Shown: positions 18,714-28,258 of the stretch, piece after piece
How the letters are laid out: each line of letters opens with the position of its first letter
How positions within the stretch are numbered: the stretch's first letter is position 1
Assembly: GCF_002939305.1 (NCBI RefSeq)
Contig: NZ_MVDI01000001.1
Coordinates: 992,001-1,056,000 of the forward strand
DNA: 64,000 nt
Direction: 5' to 3'
DNA from: Chroococcidiopsis sp. TS-821
Lineage (GTDB): Bacteria > Cyanobacteriota > Cyanobacteriia > Cyanobacteriales > Chroococcidiopsidaceae
Notes under the pieces: generated by a model
What the model saw: the letters and a program-made list of their open reading frames with translations, nothing else
Database searches by the model: none
Told to the model about the DNA's origin: nothing
Made by a program: the position numbers and the translations under genes

Positions 18714-20372
18714 TTAGCCAACTAAGGCAGAAGCTGTTTTTAACATTGATTTGCCTTCGCAATATTCAGGAATTGCAGCACCCATAAGGTTGAGGATTGT
18801 CGGTGCTAAATCGAGTGCATGACCTACTGGTAAACTGGACCCAGGAACAATATCTGGACCTTTTGCTAAGAAAAAGCCTCTAGAACGATGGCTACCTGTG
18901 CGAAAATAAGGGACCGGACCAATACGACCAAAAGTAGGGCTATCAACGACATCAGTTGCGCGTTCTTCTTGCCAAATCACGACTAAATCAGCATCAGGTA
19001 ACTTCGGATCGTTCTCAGTCGCATCTTGACGCGTACGAATTATCTGTTTAACCATTGGCTTGCCCGTGCGCGCATCGATGAGCCGATACAGATGTTGACT
19101 TAGTTCGTCGCATACTGTTGCATATTCCGCAGTTGTAACAATTCCTGCAGGTTCTCTACCTTGAAGATTGACCCGAATGTACCCTTCAGAAAAGCTCGGG
19201 AGTGCAAACGCTTTCATTTGCGACCACAAGGGTTTATACCAAAGTGCAGGTTGATAGTACAGAGGCTCAGATTGTTGCTGCAACTGAAACGGAGAAATTA
19301 AATCTGGTTGTTGGAAGTTAAGATATGGCTCGAAGCGACCAAAGATTTTACCTGGAGTGTGTTTCCGTAAGAAGCTTCGCAGTAGGTTGCGATCGTGCTT
19401 CAGACTCCAAAGTGCTCCAAGAGCGCCCCGCTTGGCACGTCCTGTTATAAGTGGTGGTGTAGGTGGTGTTCCTCGTTCGCCTGCGGCTATTCCTACTCGA
19501 CCTGGAAAGTTAAATCGATACAGCAGTTCTGGTAGAAACACCATACTGGGAAGGTCCATGACATTGCTACCCATACCGTGTCCGGAAAACACTAAGACAT
19601 AAGCATTCTCTGGTGCTTGCGCTAAGATTTTGCCGATCGCTCGATCGACAGCTTTGAAAACTGCAAGTAGAGGATCGTCAGTCGTATCGGCTAGTAATGA
19701 GTACAAGGGGTGGTCAGGTTGACTAAGATGCCAGAAATAATGTGCTGCTGAATGCGTTTCACCAAAGGCTGTCAAAAATAAGTCCCATGATTCTCGTTGC
19801 AGCAAATCTTGACAAATAGCAGCGCGGCGAGCAATCCCTGTAATTAGCCCTTGACGCAAACGGTGCAACGCAGAGACATCTAAACAGCTAGCAAAATCCT
19901 TGTGTAATGTAGGATGTTTCCCATGTTGACGCTCTAACTCGTGCAATAGTTGTGGAGGTTGCGACTGGGTCGATGCTAGAGGAGAATGCGCGCCCCAAGC
20001 ATGAACTTGTATCCCGTTGACTTGTGCGCTGGGTCGGGAGTGCGGTACGTCAAAAATTGCAACTCGAAAGTTGTCTTGAAGCGCATAAAACGGAGGATAT
20101 TCCGTAAAATCATAGGCACCAATTTCTGTAATGTCATAGCTGTTTTGACGCAATTTTACAGGTGCCCAATAACCTGTTTTCTGCGGAGAACAACCTGTCA
20201 AAAAAGTTGTCCATGGCGTTTCGGCTCTATAGTAGTCAAAGTTTCGTAAATGAGTATAAGTTCCCTGCTGGCGAAGGCGACAAAGATTTTTGAGATGCCC
20301 TTGAGACATCCATGCTTCAATGAGGGAATTATCTGCCGCATCCAAGCCAATAGCAATTACAGGAGTCTTCAT
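18714..20372 (-). CDS. Alkaline phosphatase superfamily protein (type I phosphodiesterase/nucleotide pyrophosphatase)
   Basis: A 552-residue metal-dependent hydrolase or transferase of the alkaline phosphatase superfamily. The first metal-binding Asp lies in AIGLDAAD near the N-terminus. The nucleophile Thr lies in ETPWTTFLTGCSP. A metal-binding His lies in FSGHGMGSN. The C-terminal region has the family GSHRSRGFFLAKGPDI block. No signal peptide is visible with ATG 20372; an upstream start at 20438 would add a non-homologous 22-residue leader. It is embedded in the EPS block between the exporter and the Wzz-like gene. It might cleave or transfer a phosphate, sulfate or phospho-group substituent; substrate unknown. 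Confidence 0.83.
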   Translation of the reverse strand: MKTPVIAIGLDAADNSLIEAWMSQGHLKNLCRLRQQGTYTHLRNFDYYRAETPWTTFLTGCSPQKTGYWAPVKLRQNSYDITEIGAYDFTEYPPFYALQDNFRVAIFDVPHSRPSAQVNGIQVHAWGAHSPLASTQSQPPQLLHELERQHGKHPTLHKDFASCLDVSALHRLRQGLITGIARRAAICQDLLQRESWDLFLTAFGETHSAAHYFWHLSQPDHPLYSLLADTTDDPLLAVFKAVDRAIGKILAQAPENAYVLVFSGHGMGSNVMDLPSMVFLPELLYRFNFPGRVGIAAGERGTPPTPPLITGRAKRGALGALWSLKHDRNLLRSFLRKHTPGKIFGRFEPYLNFQQPDLISPFQLQQQSEPLYYQPALWYKPLWSQMKAFALPSFSEGYIRVNLQGREPAGIVTTAEYATVCDELSQHLYRLIDARTGKPMVKQIIRTRQDATENDPKLPDADLVVIWQEERATDVVDSPTFGRIGPVPYFRTGSHRSRGFFLAKGPDIVPGSSLPVGHALDLAPTILNLMGAAIPEYCEGKSMLKTASALVG

Positions 20373-20829
20373 AAAGCTTTTGATAGATATAGACAAAAAT
20401 GGAGAGTAGGAATTGTCTAAGCTTTCACAAACTGACACAACTATGTACTTTTCGATAGGTTATCTAGTTGCGATCGCTGTTTGTGTCAACATCAGAATCA
20501 CAATCAACGCATTCAAGTTAGACAAAGAAATTTGTGTTGATAGACGATTGTTTCAATGACGAGACTTATTGCAACTATCAATATAGTCTTGAAACAGCTA
20601 ATATATTTCAATACATGTAAGTTCAGGAAATTGGGAGAGAATTTAAAATTTATCTGTGGATATAAAGTATGTTTTTGTTTTTAATAAAAAGATTCTCTCT
20701 CATATAATATAACAATTGAAGAAAGTCAGGACAGTATAAAAGCTTGTGATTTTGCTATATCTAGCTTTTTGATCTGTGTTATAAAAATAGTAAGACTAGT
20801 TTCACCACCATCAAGTTATTTTAATCAAG
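20373..20829. other. Intergenic region between ABC exporter and phosphodiesterase genes
   Basis: About 450 bp, AT-rich, with one HIP1 octamer near 20472. An inverted pair GAGAGAAT (20635-20642) and ATTCTCTC (20692-20699) is separated by 50 bases. It may hold a terminator for the exporter gene and a new promoter for the phosphodiesterase gene, so the leftward block may be more than one transcription unit. Confidence 0.4.
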
Positions 20830-22692
20830 TTATACTTGACCAAATTCGTGCTGAAGCTGATGGTATTTCCACAATTTACCTCTTTTTTCTAATAGTTCTT
20901 GATAACCTCCTTGTTCAACAATCCGACCTTGTTCCAAGACTACTACAGTATCAGCTTTAACAATTGTAGAGAGACGATGCGCGATCGCAATTACAGTACG
21001 TCCGACTGAAAGTTTTTCTAAGGACTCTTGAATTAATCTTTCTGATACTGAATCTAAGGCGCTCGTTGCTTCATCAAGAATCAAAATGTCTGGGTTACGC
21101 AACAAAGCCCGCGCGATCGCAATCCGTTGGCGCTGACCTCCAGATAATAAGACTCCGCGATCGCCTAGCCGCGTATCAAAACCGTCGGGTAACTTGAGAA
21201 TAAACTCCAAAGCATTCGCAAGTCGTGCCACTTCCCAAACAGCTGCTTCATCTACATTCTCTGTCCCATACGTAATATTTTCGCGTACAGAAGTATTGAA
21301 AATAAATGTATCTTGACTCACTATTGCCATTTTGCGCCGTAGCGAATTCACTTTAAATTTTGGTAGCTCGATGCCATCGATCAAAATTTTGCCACGAATG
21401 GGATCGTAAAAGCGCGGAATCAAGTCTGCTAGCGTACTTTTCCCCGCACCAGAAGCGCCAACTAACGCAGTTGTCTGTCCTTTTTTGATTGTTAATGTAA
21501 TATTGTGCAATACTAAGTTTTGAGGATTATAACCAAAATCAACTGCTCTAAATTCAATTGCTTTTTTAAGTCCATTAAACTGAATATGACCATCTTGTAA
21601 ATAAGTTTTATTATCAGTTCGCAGCAGTTCTTTAACGTTAACTAACGAACCTTGAAAACTTGTAAATCTAGACCAAGCTCCATTTAAATGTGCAACGACG
21701 GGTGCTAGGCGTAATAAAATAAACACAAAGGTTAAGATTGATGCCAGCTGAAAATCTCGATTTGAAAATGAGAGTGTAACGGCGACAGCTAAAATAATTA
21801 ATAAAACAGTTGTAGAAACTCCCTCGGTTAGAGGTTGTACTAACGAAGCTGCTGCCTTTGCTTTATTATTTGCCTGAAATAATTCATCAAGCGCATTATA
21901 GAATCGCTTGCGTTCATACTGAAGTGATGAAAATGCTTTTACAGTACGTATACCACTGATAAACTCTGTTGAGATTGATGTAAATTTTTGCGATGCTCGG
22001 ACATTATCAAAACTAGCTTGTCTTACCTGTCTTCGCAGTGTCGCTAAACCTGTAGCTAATAAAATAAACATGAAAAGCGACACAACAGTTAGCTGCCAAG
22101 ATAACCAAAACATTGATACTATATAGACTACTAATGTAAATCCTTTAGCAATAAAAATAGAGGCAACATTACAAGCTAAGCGAATTTGATTGACTTCATT
22201 GTGAAGGCTATTGAGGAGTTCGCCGAGGCGCTTTTTAGCAAAAAAACTGAGACTAAGGCTATGTAGCTGTTCAAATAATTGTTTGCGGAGATGATACGTT
22301 AAATTTATTTCAGAAAGGCTAGTATAATAGTTTCCTAAATAGACAAAACTAGAACGCAACCATACAGTAAAAAAGATTAAAGCAGTAACTCGATAGAGCC
22401 TAGCGAGGGGTGATAGGTTTCCACTTAACAATAAAGTATCAAACCAGCGAATTTTTGTTTGAATATTTGTTAGATTATCTGGTTCGGCAAAATTTGATAA
22501 AAACAGCGAGATTAAACCAATTGTAACTCCTTCAAAGACTGCTGCAAGTAAAGAAAACAAAATAGCAGCGATCGCAACGAGGCGGAAGTGTTTAAACTCA
22601 CGGAGAATAAGATGATTATTTCTCCAGAATTTTGTAGCTTTTAGTAGTCTGTAACTTAACAAAGATGGTTTGAGGCGCACAGCTTTATTCAA
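20830..22692 (-). CDS. ABC exporter, fused permease-ATPase (HepA/MsbA/PglK-like)
   Basis: A 620-residue half-transporter with a six-helix type IV exporter domain (residues about 35-340) and an ATPase domain. The ATPase has Walker A GASGAGKST, signature LLSGGQRQRIAIARAL, Walker B ILILDEATSALD and H-loop IAIAHRLST. The start is a TTG supported by a Shine-Dalgarno (GAGGG). The position among EPS genes suggests export or flipping of a lipid-linked saccharide, like HepA in heterocyst polysaccharide formation or PglK in glycan flipping. No Wzx-type flippase is present in the window, so this may replace it. That role is inferred. Confidence 0.9.
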   Translation of the reverse strand: MNKAVRLKPSLLSYRLLKATKFWRNNHLILREFKHFRLVAIAAILFSLLAAVFEGVTIGLISLFLSNFAEPDNLTNIQTKIRWFDTLLLSGNLSPLARLYRVTALIFFTVWLRSSFVYLGNYYTSLSEINLTYHLRKQLFEQLHSLSLSFFAKKRLGELLNSLHNEVNQIRLACNVASIFIAKGFTLVVYIVSMFWLSWQLTVVSLFMFILLATGLATLRRQVRQASFDNVRASQKFTSISTEFISGIRTVKAFSSLQYERKRFYNALDELFQANNKAKAAASLVQPLTEGVSTTVLLIILAVAVTLSFSNRDFQLASILTFVFILLRLAPVVAHLNGAWSRFTSFQGSLVNVKELLRTDNKTYLQDGHIQFNGLKKAIEFRAVDFGYNPQNLVLHNITLTIKKGQTTALVGASGAGKSTLADLIPRFYDPIRGKILIDGIELPKFKVNSLRRKMAIVSQDTFIFNTSVRENITYGTENVDEAAVWEVARLANALEFILKLPDGFDTRLGDRGVLLSGGQRQRIAIARALLRNPDILILDEATSALDSVSERLIQESLEKLSVGRTVIAIAHRLSTIVKADTVVVLEQGRIVEQGGYQELLEKRGKLWKYHQLQHEFGQV

Positions 22693-22818
22693 GGGTTTCC
22701 CTCTAATTTTTGTGAAAACGATACAAGCTAATTAACGCAGATTAGCGATCGGGACTATATGAGTAAGGAAATTTTAAGTTTGCTGCGCTAAAAAGCGAAT
22801 AGATAAATCTTCAGCAAT

Positions 22819-23982
22819 CTAAGCAAACAACGCTTGTAAAGTACCTAAGTCAGGAACAGACTGTCCGTTAACTCGTTTCATCACGCCAAAGCCGTGATTG
22901 TAATCCCACATAGACCAACCAATATTGTATTTCTCTAGAAGCGATCGCACATCCCGAATCCATGTATTGCGATCGTCTGGAGGCGCAACTCTGCGATAAA
23001 CACCAAATTCATTGCAAGTTAAGCGCACTTGATGTTCTTTTGCCCAAGCAGCAGCACTACTAATAAGTTCTTCAAGCTTTTGAGCATTCCACCGTTGTTT
23101 ACCATATTCTCGCAAGCGCTTTCTTGCCGTTTCATTCTTAATTTGTGGCAAAATTGCCGCGACTAACTTTGGATTTGAAGGGTAAGGAACATTATGAAAA
23201 TATCGCAACATATTCCATCCCCAAGTCGCGCCTTGGCTCACAAATGGTCTTGGCGTGTAAAAGTGAAAGTTATAAACGACGTTGGGATCTTTAACTGGAG
23301 ACAAAAGCTGCAAAGCTGCAATATTATCCCAATTTCTACCTACGCGAAGATTACTACTAGCAATTAAAGTATGGAAGGGCGCACCAGAGCGCATTGCAGC
23401 AAGTAATTGCGGTTGAATTTTATACCAGACTTTGGGATCTTTAACATCTGGTTCATTGAGTACTTCTAGAAAAACAAGCTCTGGATCTCTAGTACTCAAA
23501 TGCTGCGCTAGAGATTTCCAAAATTTGGCTACATTATTGACAAAATTAACATCACGATAGAGGCGTTGCTTAAATCGAGCTTGTGGATGAAGATCGACAA
23601 TGACACCAAGTTTTTCTGCCAGGATTGTATCTAATGCTCTATCAAGGTACTCTAAATTTTCTTGATTGAGTTTTTCTGGTTGCTTTTCATTGAACAAAAC
23701 ATTAGGATCTATCGGCAAACGCACGTGTCTAAATCCCATCTTTTTAATACGCTGGATATCTTGAGCTGTGACACGAGTTTGAAAATTTTTATGCGTTAAA
23801 GGAGCTTGAGCAAACCAATGTGAAAGATTAATACCTTGGGTGAGGCGTGTAAAGCGCTCCTCCTTCACACCTAAAGAGGGTGAAGAGCTAAATGCGAATA
23901 ATCCTACGATTAATAGACTTATACAAAAAGAAATCCAAAAGTTTCTATTTTTTATGCGAGGCAACAAACTTGTATTCAGCAT
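22819..23982 (-). CDS. Glycoside hydrolase family 5 (cellulase-like), exported or membrane-anchored
   Basis: A 387-residue GH5-type TIM-barrel hydrolase. A hydrophobic N-terminal segment (residues about 14-32) acts as signal or anchor. Catalytic acid/base Glu177 is in VLNEPDV, and nucleophile Glu325 is in TCNEFGVY. Other conserved parts are HVRLPID near residue 88 and YNFHFYTP near 238. It has a good Shine-Dalgarno (GGAGG). Hydrolases of this type inside EPS operons usually trim or degrade the nascent polymer in the periplasm. The true substrate could be the EPS backbone rather than cellulose. Confidence 0.88.
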   Translation of the reverse strand: MLNTSLLPRIKNRNFWISFCISLLIVGLFAFSSSPSLGVKEERFTRLTQGINLSHWFAQAPLTHKNFQTRVTAQDIQRIKKMGFRHVRLPIDPNVLFNEKQPEKLNQENLEYLDRALDTILAEKLGVIVDLHPQARFKQRLYRDVNFVNNVAKFWKSLAQHLSTRDPELVFLEVLNEPDVKDPKVWYKIQPQLLAAMRSGAPFHTLIASSNLRVGRNWDNIAALQLLSPVKDPNVVYNFHFYTPRPFVSQGATWGWNMLRYFHNVPYPSNPKLVAAILPQIKNETARKRLREYGKQRWNAQKLEELISSAAAWAKEHQVRLTCNEFGVYRRVAPPDDRNTWIRDVRSLLEKYNIGWSMWDYNHGFGVMKRVNGQSVPDLGTLQALFA

Positions 23983-24029
23983 AATTATGCCTCCATGTCT
24001 ATTTTATTTAGTATTTATGCGCTGTCAAG

Positions 24030-24962
24030 CTAATTTGAGTTGAATTTATTTTGAGTTAGATAGCCATAATACAAAAGCCAGGGCCATGTTAAATAAGTAA
24101 CCTTGTGCCGATCTTCAAGATTCATTCGTTCTTTCCATTGTTCGTCAATTTGAAGCTGAGTGACTCCAGCTTTGAAGCGATTATTATTTCCTATTGCTGT
24201 ATGATTAGTTGTAAGATTTACTATATTTTCTTCTTCAATAGGTAGGTGTGTAACTTCCACTTGAATTAACTGAAGAATCTGTTGTAAAGCTGCTTTGGGT
24301 CTTTGAATAAAATCTTCGTAGTGTAATCTTAAGTAGTGCTTGGGTGAAGAATGCCAAAATAGCTCTATTGCTGAGTTGCAAGCATTCCAAGTCAGACATC
24401 CCTCAACAATACTATGCTCTTCCCAGCGATGTTTTTTACGCATTTTGCGCTTTATGCATGAGTATTGCACCGCACGAGGATCGCGAACGAGATGAACAAC
24501 ATATAAATCAATTGTCGGCAGCATACTAAGTGTGTAACTATACAAAGGAGATTTAGAAGAATCAATAATAACTTCGCTGCCAGTCGTTGACTGAATCGCT
24601 TGATAGAGCTTTTCAATACTTGATAAATATTTCCTAAACTTAGATTTTAATAGTTGTTGATTTCCAGGAAGTAACATTAAAGGAAAATGCTTGCGCTTTT
24701 CTTGTAAGTCTACTATCTCTTGAGCATTAATGTTTTGCATGCCTCCAGGATATTTATCAAAGACTTGTTGCCAAAAACTACAGTCATAAAATCTACTACC
24801 ACATCCACACCGAAAGTTTTTAATTAAGTTTTCTTTCCAAATACAACGCAGTTCTCCAGCAGAAAAAAAGCCTGTAATTTCTCCTAAGACATTAGCAAGA
24901 ATAGTACTTCCACTAAATGAGTAGCCAGCGATATAAAGTACTTTAATTTTGTTAGCTTGCAT
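24030..24962 (-). CDS. Sulfotransferase family protein
   Basis: A 310-residue PAPS-dependent sulfotransferase-like protein. The PAPS loop is at the N-terminus (YIAGYSFSGSTILANVL), with the 3'-phosphate segment at HLVRDPRAVQYSCIKRKMRK. A small cysteine group (CIWKE, RCGCGSRFYDCSFW) near residues 40-65 is noteworthy and could bind metal or form disulfides. It lies between a GT2 gene and the GH5 gene on the same strand. It is the second of three sulfotransferases, supporting sulfation of the EPS; the acceptor sugar is unknown. Confidence 0.85.
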   Translation of the reverse strand: MQANKIKVLYIAGYSFSGSTILANVLGEITGFFSAGELRCIWKENLIKNFRCGCGSRFYDCSFWQQVFDKYPGGMQNINAQEIVDLQEKRKHFPLMLLPGNQQLLKSKFRKYLSSIEKLYQAIQSTTGSEVIIDSSKSPLYSYTLSMLPTIDLYVVHLVRDPRAVQYSCIKRKMRKKHRWEEHSIVEGCLTWNACNSAIELFWHSSPKHYLRLHYEDFIQRPKAALQQILQLIQVEVTHLPIEEENIVNLTTNHTAIGNNNRFKAGVTQLQIDEQWKERMNLEDRHKVTYLTWPWLLYYGYLTQNKFNSN

Positions 24963-25059
24963 GAGTGATGATATGGTTTCTGAAAATTGTAAGAAGTATA
25001 AGATTCACAATGGATTTTATGCTTTGATTGTCTTAGGTTTAGACAACTAATATAGCTTG

Positions 25060-26082
25060 CTACTGACCCGAATAATCTTGAAGTACAGGCGCTTGGGGAG
25101 TTCTGACTATTTGTAAAGCTAGCTTTTCTAGCAGGCGATTTAATGGCAAAGGAAGGAGCCAAAGTGAGTAGGCAGCTATGTATGTTAAAAGAATACGTTG
25201 TGGCTCCTCAATAAGTATGTGCCAGTAAGTTAGTAATGATTTGTTCAGTAATGTTACTGCTACAGCACCTGATTGCATCCGCACTGCTGTACGTGCTGTG
25301 ATGCTAAGCTGATATGCCTTGGATTTGTTTTCCCATTTAGCGATGATTTCTGGTGCGAGATGGCGCGATCGCGCGAGAACTTCATCCCAAACTTCAATAG
25401 TTCGCAGAAAGTTCGCAGAAATTCCCCCAGGTTTCACCCGATAAAGGGTTAGCACTTCAGGTATACCTTCAATTTTCCAAGAAGTTAAAAGTCCAATCCG
25501 CAGTATGATTTCATTATCTTGCGATGCGCGGTTACGTTCCTCAAAATAACAGCTTTCTGAAGAATTAGCAAATTCGTCTTGAAATTTGATGGCTTCTAAG
25601 GTTTCGCGGCGAAATACTGCGGACGAGCCATTACCCAGGGGATTACTACATAATAAATCAGATACTGTAATATTTTTGAGTTTTGGCTTTTGATAGCTCC
25701 CTAGAAGTTGCCCAGTGTCATCAATGAAAGCTGAAGGGCTAAAACTAACTCCAACATCCACAGAGCTTTCTAAGTGAGCAATATGCTTAGCAAGTTTTTC
25801 TGGTAGCCACAGATCGTCTCCATCAAGAAAAGCCAAATACTCTCCCTGAGCATAACGAATACCAGTATTAAGTGCTTTGGATGGTCCTCCATTTTCTTGA
25901 GTAATAATTTTTACTCGTGCGTCCGCAAACTGCTGACAAATTTCTCGGCTGCGATCGCGCGAGCCATCATCAACGACGATAACTTCAAAATTCTGATAAG
26001 TTTGTGCAAGAACAGAATTTATTGTTTTTTCTATATATTTTTCTACTTGATAAATTGGAATGATTACTGAAACTTTTTTCAT
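25060..26082 (-). CDS. GT2 family glycosyltransferase
   Basis: A 340-residue GT-A glycosyltransferase. It starts VSVIIPIYQVEKYIEKTINSV, with the nucleotide-binding VVDDGSRD and the DXD-type motif LDGDDLWLPEKL. The C-terminal 70 residues hold hydrophobic segments (LLTYIAAYSLWLLPLPL) that may associate with the membrane. It is closely similar in layout and motifs to the gene at 27155-28195, indicating duplication. It probably adds one sugar to the EPS repeat unit. Confidence 0.92.
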   Translation of the reverse strand: MKKVSVIIPIYQVEKYIEKTINSVLAQTYQNFEVIVVDDGSRDRSREICQQFADARVKIITQENGGPSKALNTGIRYAQGEYLAFLDGDDLWLPEKLAKHIAHLESSVDVGVSFSPSAFIDDTGQLLGSYQKPKLKNITVSDLLCSNPLGNGSSAVFRRETLEAIKFQDEFANSSESCYFEERNRASQDNEIILRIGLLTSWKIEGIPEVLTLYRVKPGGISANFLRTIEVWDEVLARSRHLAPEIIAKWENKSKAYQLSITARTAVRMQSGAVAVTLLNKSLLTYWHILIEEPQRILLTYIAAYSLWLLPLPLNRLLEKLALQIVRTPQAPVLQDYSGQ

Positions 26083-26118
26083 GTTTAAGCACCCATGTAA
26101 GATATGATTCAGCTAAGG

Positions 26119-27096
26119 CTATGTAAAAGTATTAATAAAATCAAGTTTTTTAGCTCGAAGCATTTTAATTTCCTGCAGAATGAACTCAGAAAATTTTGGA
26201 GAGACTAGCAACAATAAACAAATTTTTATTAGCAGTACTTGCGTTTTTTTAGTTAACAATAGTGAAGGATGCAAACGAATTGCTTGCCGAAGCTTTTGAT
26301 ATGCTTGTTTAGCTCCGTTACTACCAGCAATATAACTCAAGCATAAATGAGCTAAAAACTCATATATATTAGCTAAGCTTTGATTTTTGAGAACCTGGAG
26401 TTCTAAAGGCGCTAGGCGAAATCCACGCTCGCAAACAGTCAAGAGATGTTTCTCCATAACTTCAACTTTTGATGACATGGCAGTGGTGGATTGGCGGTAG
26501 ATAATTTGATACTTAGGTACGACAGCAAAAGCACATTTAGCTGCTAAACGCAGCCAATAGTCCCAATCTTCGCAAGAGCGTAATGCAGGATCGAAGTATC
26601 CTATCGATGCGATCGCTTGCTTGCGTATCATAATATTAGAACCGCTGGCGATAAAATTACTCAACAACAATTGAGGCAAAACATTACCTTGAAAATAGAG
26701 TTGCTCTCCTTGATGAAAAGCTGTCCCTTCTTCATTTAAATATAAAGTCCAGCTATAAACTGCATCAGCTTCTGGATGTTGTTGTAAAACAGCTAATTGC
26801 AACTCTAGTTTGTCAGGCGTCCACAAGTCATCAGCATCGATAAATGTAATAAAATCTCCTGTTGCATTGGCGATTCCACGATTTCGAGCTTCAGGCAGTC
26901 CACGATTTTCATAAGACAACACTTTCATGCGCGGTTCGCGTATACTGGCTAGTTGCTCTAGTGTAGAATCAGTTGAACCGTCGTTAATGACGATCAGTTC
27001 AAAATTGAAAAATGTTTGTTGCTGAACTGATTTAATAGTTTGTAATATAGTTTTTTCACCATTATAAACAGGAACAATAACAGATATTTTAGGCAT
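26119..27096 (-). CDS. GT2 family glycosyltransferase
   Basis: A 325-residue inverting GT-A enzyme, beginning MPKISVIVPVYNGEKTILQT with VINDGSTD and FIDADDLWTPDKL as donor-binding motifs and EDWDYWLRLA as the likely catalytic-base region. An upstream in-frame ATG at 27180 would add 28 basic residues and overlap the preceding gene by 26 bp. ATG 27096 is preferred because it matches the family start and has GAG upstream. Located between two other GT2 genes. Confidence 0.9.
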   Translation of the reverse strand: MPKISVIVPVYNGEKTILQTIKSVQQQTFFNFELIVINDGSTDSTLEQLASIREPRMKVLSYENRGLPEARNRGIANATGDFITFIDADDLWTPDKLELQLAVLQQHPEADAVYSWTLYLNEEGTAFHQGEQLYFQGNVLPQLLLSNFIASGSNIMIRKQAIASIGYFDPALRSCEDWDYWLRLAAKCAFAVVPKYQIIYRQSTTAMSSKVEVMEKHLLTVCERGFRLAPLELQVLKNQSLANIYEFLAHLCLSYIAGSNGAKQAYQKLRQAIRLHPSLLLTKKTQVLLIKICLLLLVSPKFSEFILQEIKMLRAKKLDFINTFT

Positions 27097-27154
27097 TTTA
27101 TTTCTCAAATTTTCACGTAGAAAATATTTCTTGAGCTTACTTCTAAATCTAGTT

Positions 27155-28195
27155 TTATATCGAAGATTTGCTAAATTCATCTAGATGATAAAGGTAGAAT
27201 CTGTGAGCTATTTTTGTGAATTTTAAAGCGATATCTTCTATGTGGTTATAAAAAAAATCAGGAAGTAGGAAAAGAAAAGAAGCTGCTACCCAAGTAAGAA
27301 ATGTTCTGCGTGGTTCTTCAAATAAAATACGCCAGTAGGTAGCCACAGAACGATTAATTAGCTTTACTGCTATTGATGGCGATCGCAGAGTAATGGCTCG
27401 ACGTGCCAAATAGCGCAACTGGTAAGCTTTTGCCTGATTTTCGTATTGAGAAATTAACTCTGGAGAAAAAGTACGTATCTTTTCAATAGCTTGTTGCCAA
27501 GAGTCAAACTGTTCTACCCAGTTTGCAGATAGCCCAGAGGAGTTAATTCTATATAATGTTAAAGCTTGAGAAATTCCCTCGAATTGCCAGGAAGTCTGAA
27601 CGGCTATACGTACCCAACATTCAATATCTTCTGAACGTCGGCATTGCGGATCGAAATAACAACTTTCTACTCGATCGCCCTGCAGTTTAACAAACTTAAT
27701 TGCTTCAAATACTTGTTTTCGGATGACTGGGGCAGAGCCATTTCCAATTGGATTACGGCAAAGGATATATGGTGGATTGATGCCTTGTAACTTCTTGGGA
27801 ATTTGATATATACCTAAACGCTGCCCAGCTTCATTGATAAAGGCAGAGCAACTGAAGCTAACGCCAACAGCAGGAGAATTATCTAAATGAGCAACATGTT
27901 GCTCTAATTTTTCTGGTAACCATAAATCATCCCCGTCTAAAAAAGCCAGATACTCTCCTCGTGCATGGCGAATACCAGTATTTCTTGCTACAGCTAACCC
28001 GCGATTTTTTTGATGAATAATTTTAATTCTAGTATCTGCAAACTGTTGACAAATTTGTACACTTTGATCCGGAGATTCATCATCAATGATTAGAAGTTCA
28101 AAATCTGTGTAGGTTTGTGCTAATACTGAAGCTACTGTAGCTGCAATATACTTTTCAACATTGTATACTGGAATAATAACTGAAACTTTTGGCAT
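27155..28195 (-). CDS. GT2 family glycosyltransferase
   Basis: A 346-residue GT2 enzyme starting MPKVSVIIPVYNVEKYIAAT, with IIDDESPD and LDGDDLWLPEKL donor-binding motifs, and RRSEDIECWVRIA near the catalytic base. The C-terminal part has hydrophobic segments (WVAASFLFLLPDFFY) parallel to those of the gene at 25060-26082, so the two are paralogues. It follows the initiating transferase gene by 63 bp. Confidence 0.92.
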   Translation of the reverse strand: MPKVSVIIPVYNVEKYIAATVASVLAQTYTDFELLIIDDESPDQSVQICQQFADTRIKIIHQKNRGLAVARNTGIRHARGEYLAFLDGDDLWLPEKLEQHVAHLDNSPAVGVSFSCSAFINEAGQRLGIYQIPKKLQGINPPYILCRNPIGNGSAPVIRKQVFEAIKFVKLQGDRVESCYFDPQCRRSEDIECWVRIAVQTSWQFEGISQALTLYRINSSGLSANWVEQFDSWQQAIEKIRTFSPELISQYENQAKAYQLRYLARRAITLRSPSIAVKLINRSVATYWRILFEEPRRTFLTWVAASFLFLLPDFFYNHIEDIALKFTKIAHRFYLYHLDEFSKSSI

Positions 28196-28258
28196 AAAAA
28201 TTACTAGCTTAGTAATGTTGGCAAGAAAGTAAATGCGATCGCACTGACAATCTTTTCC

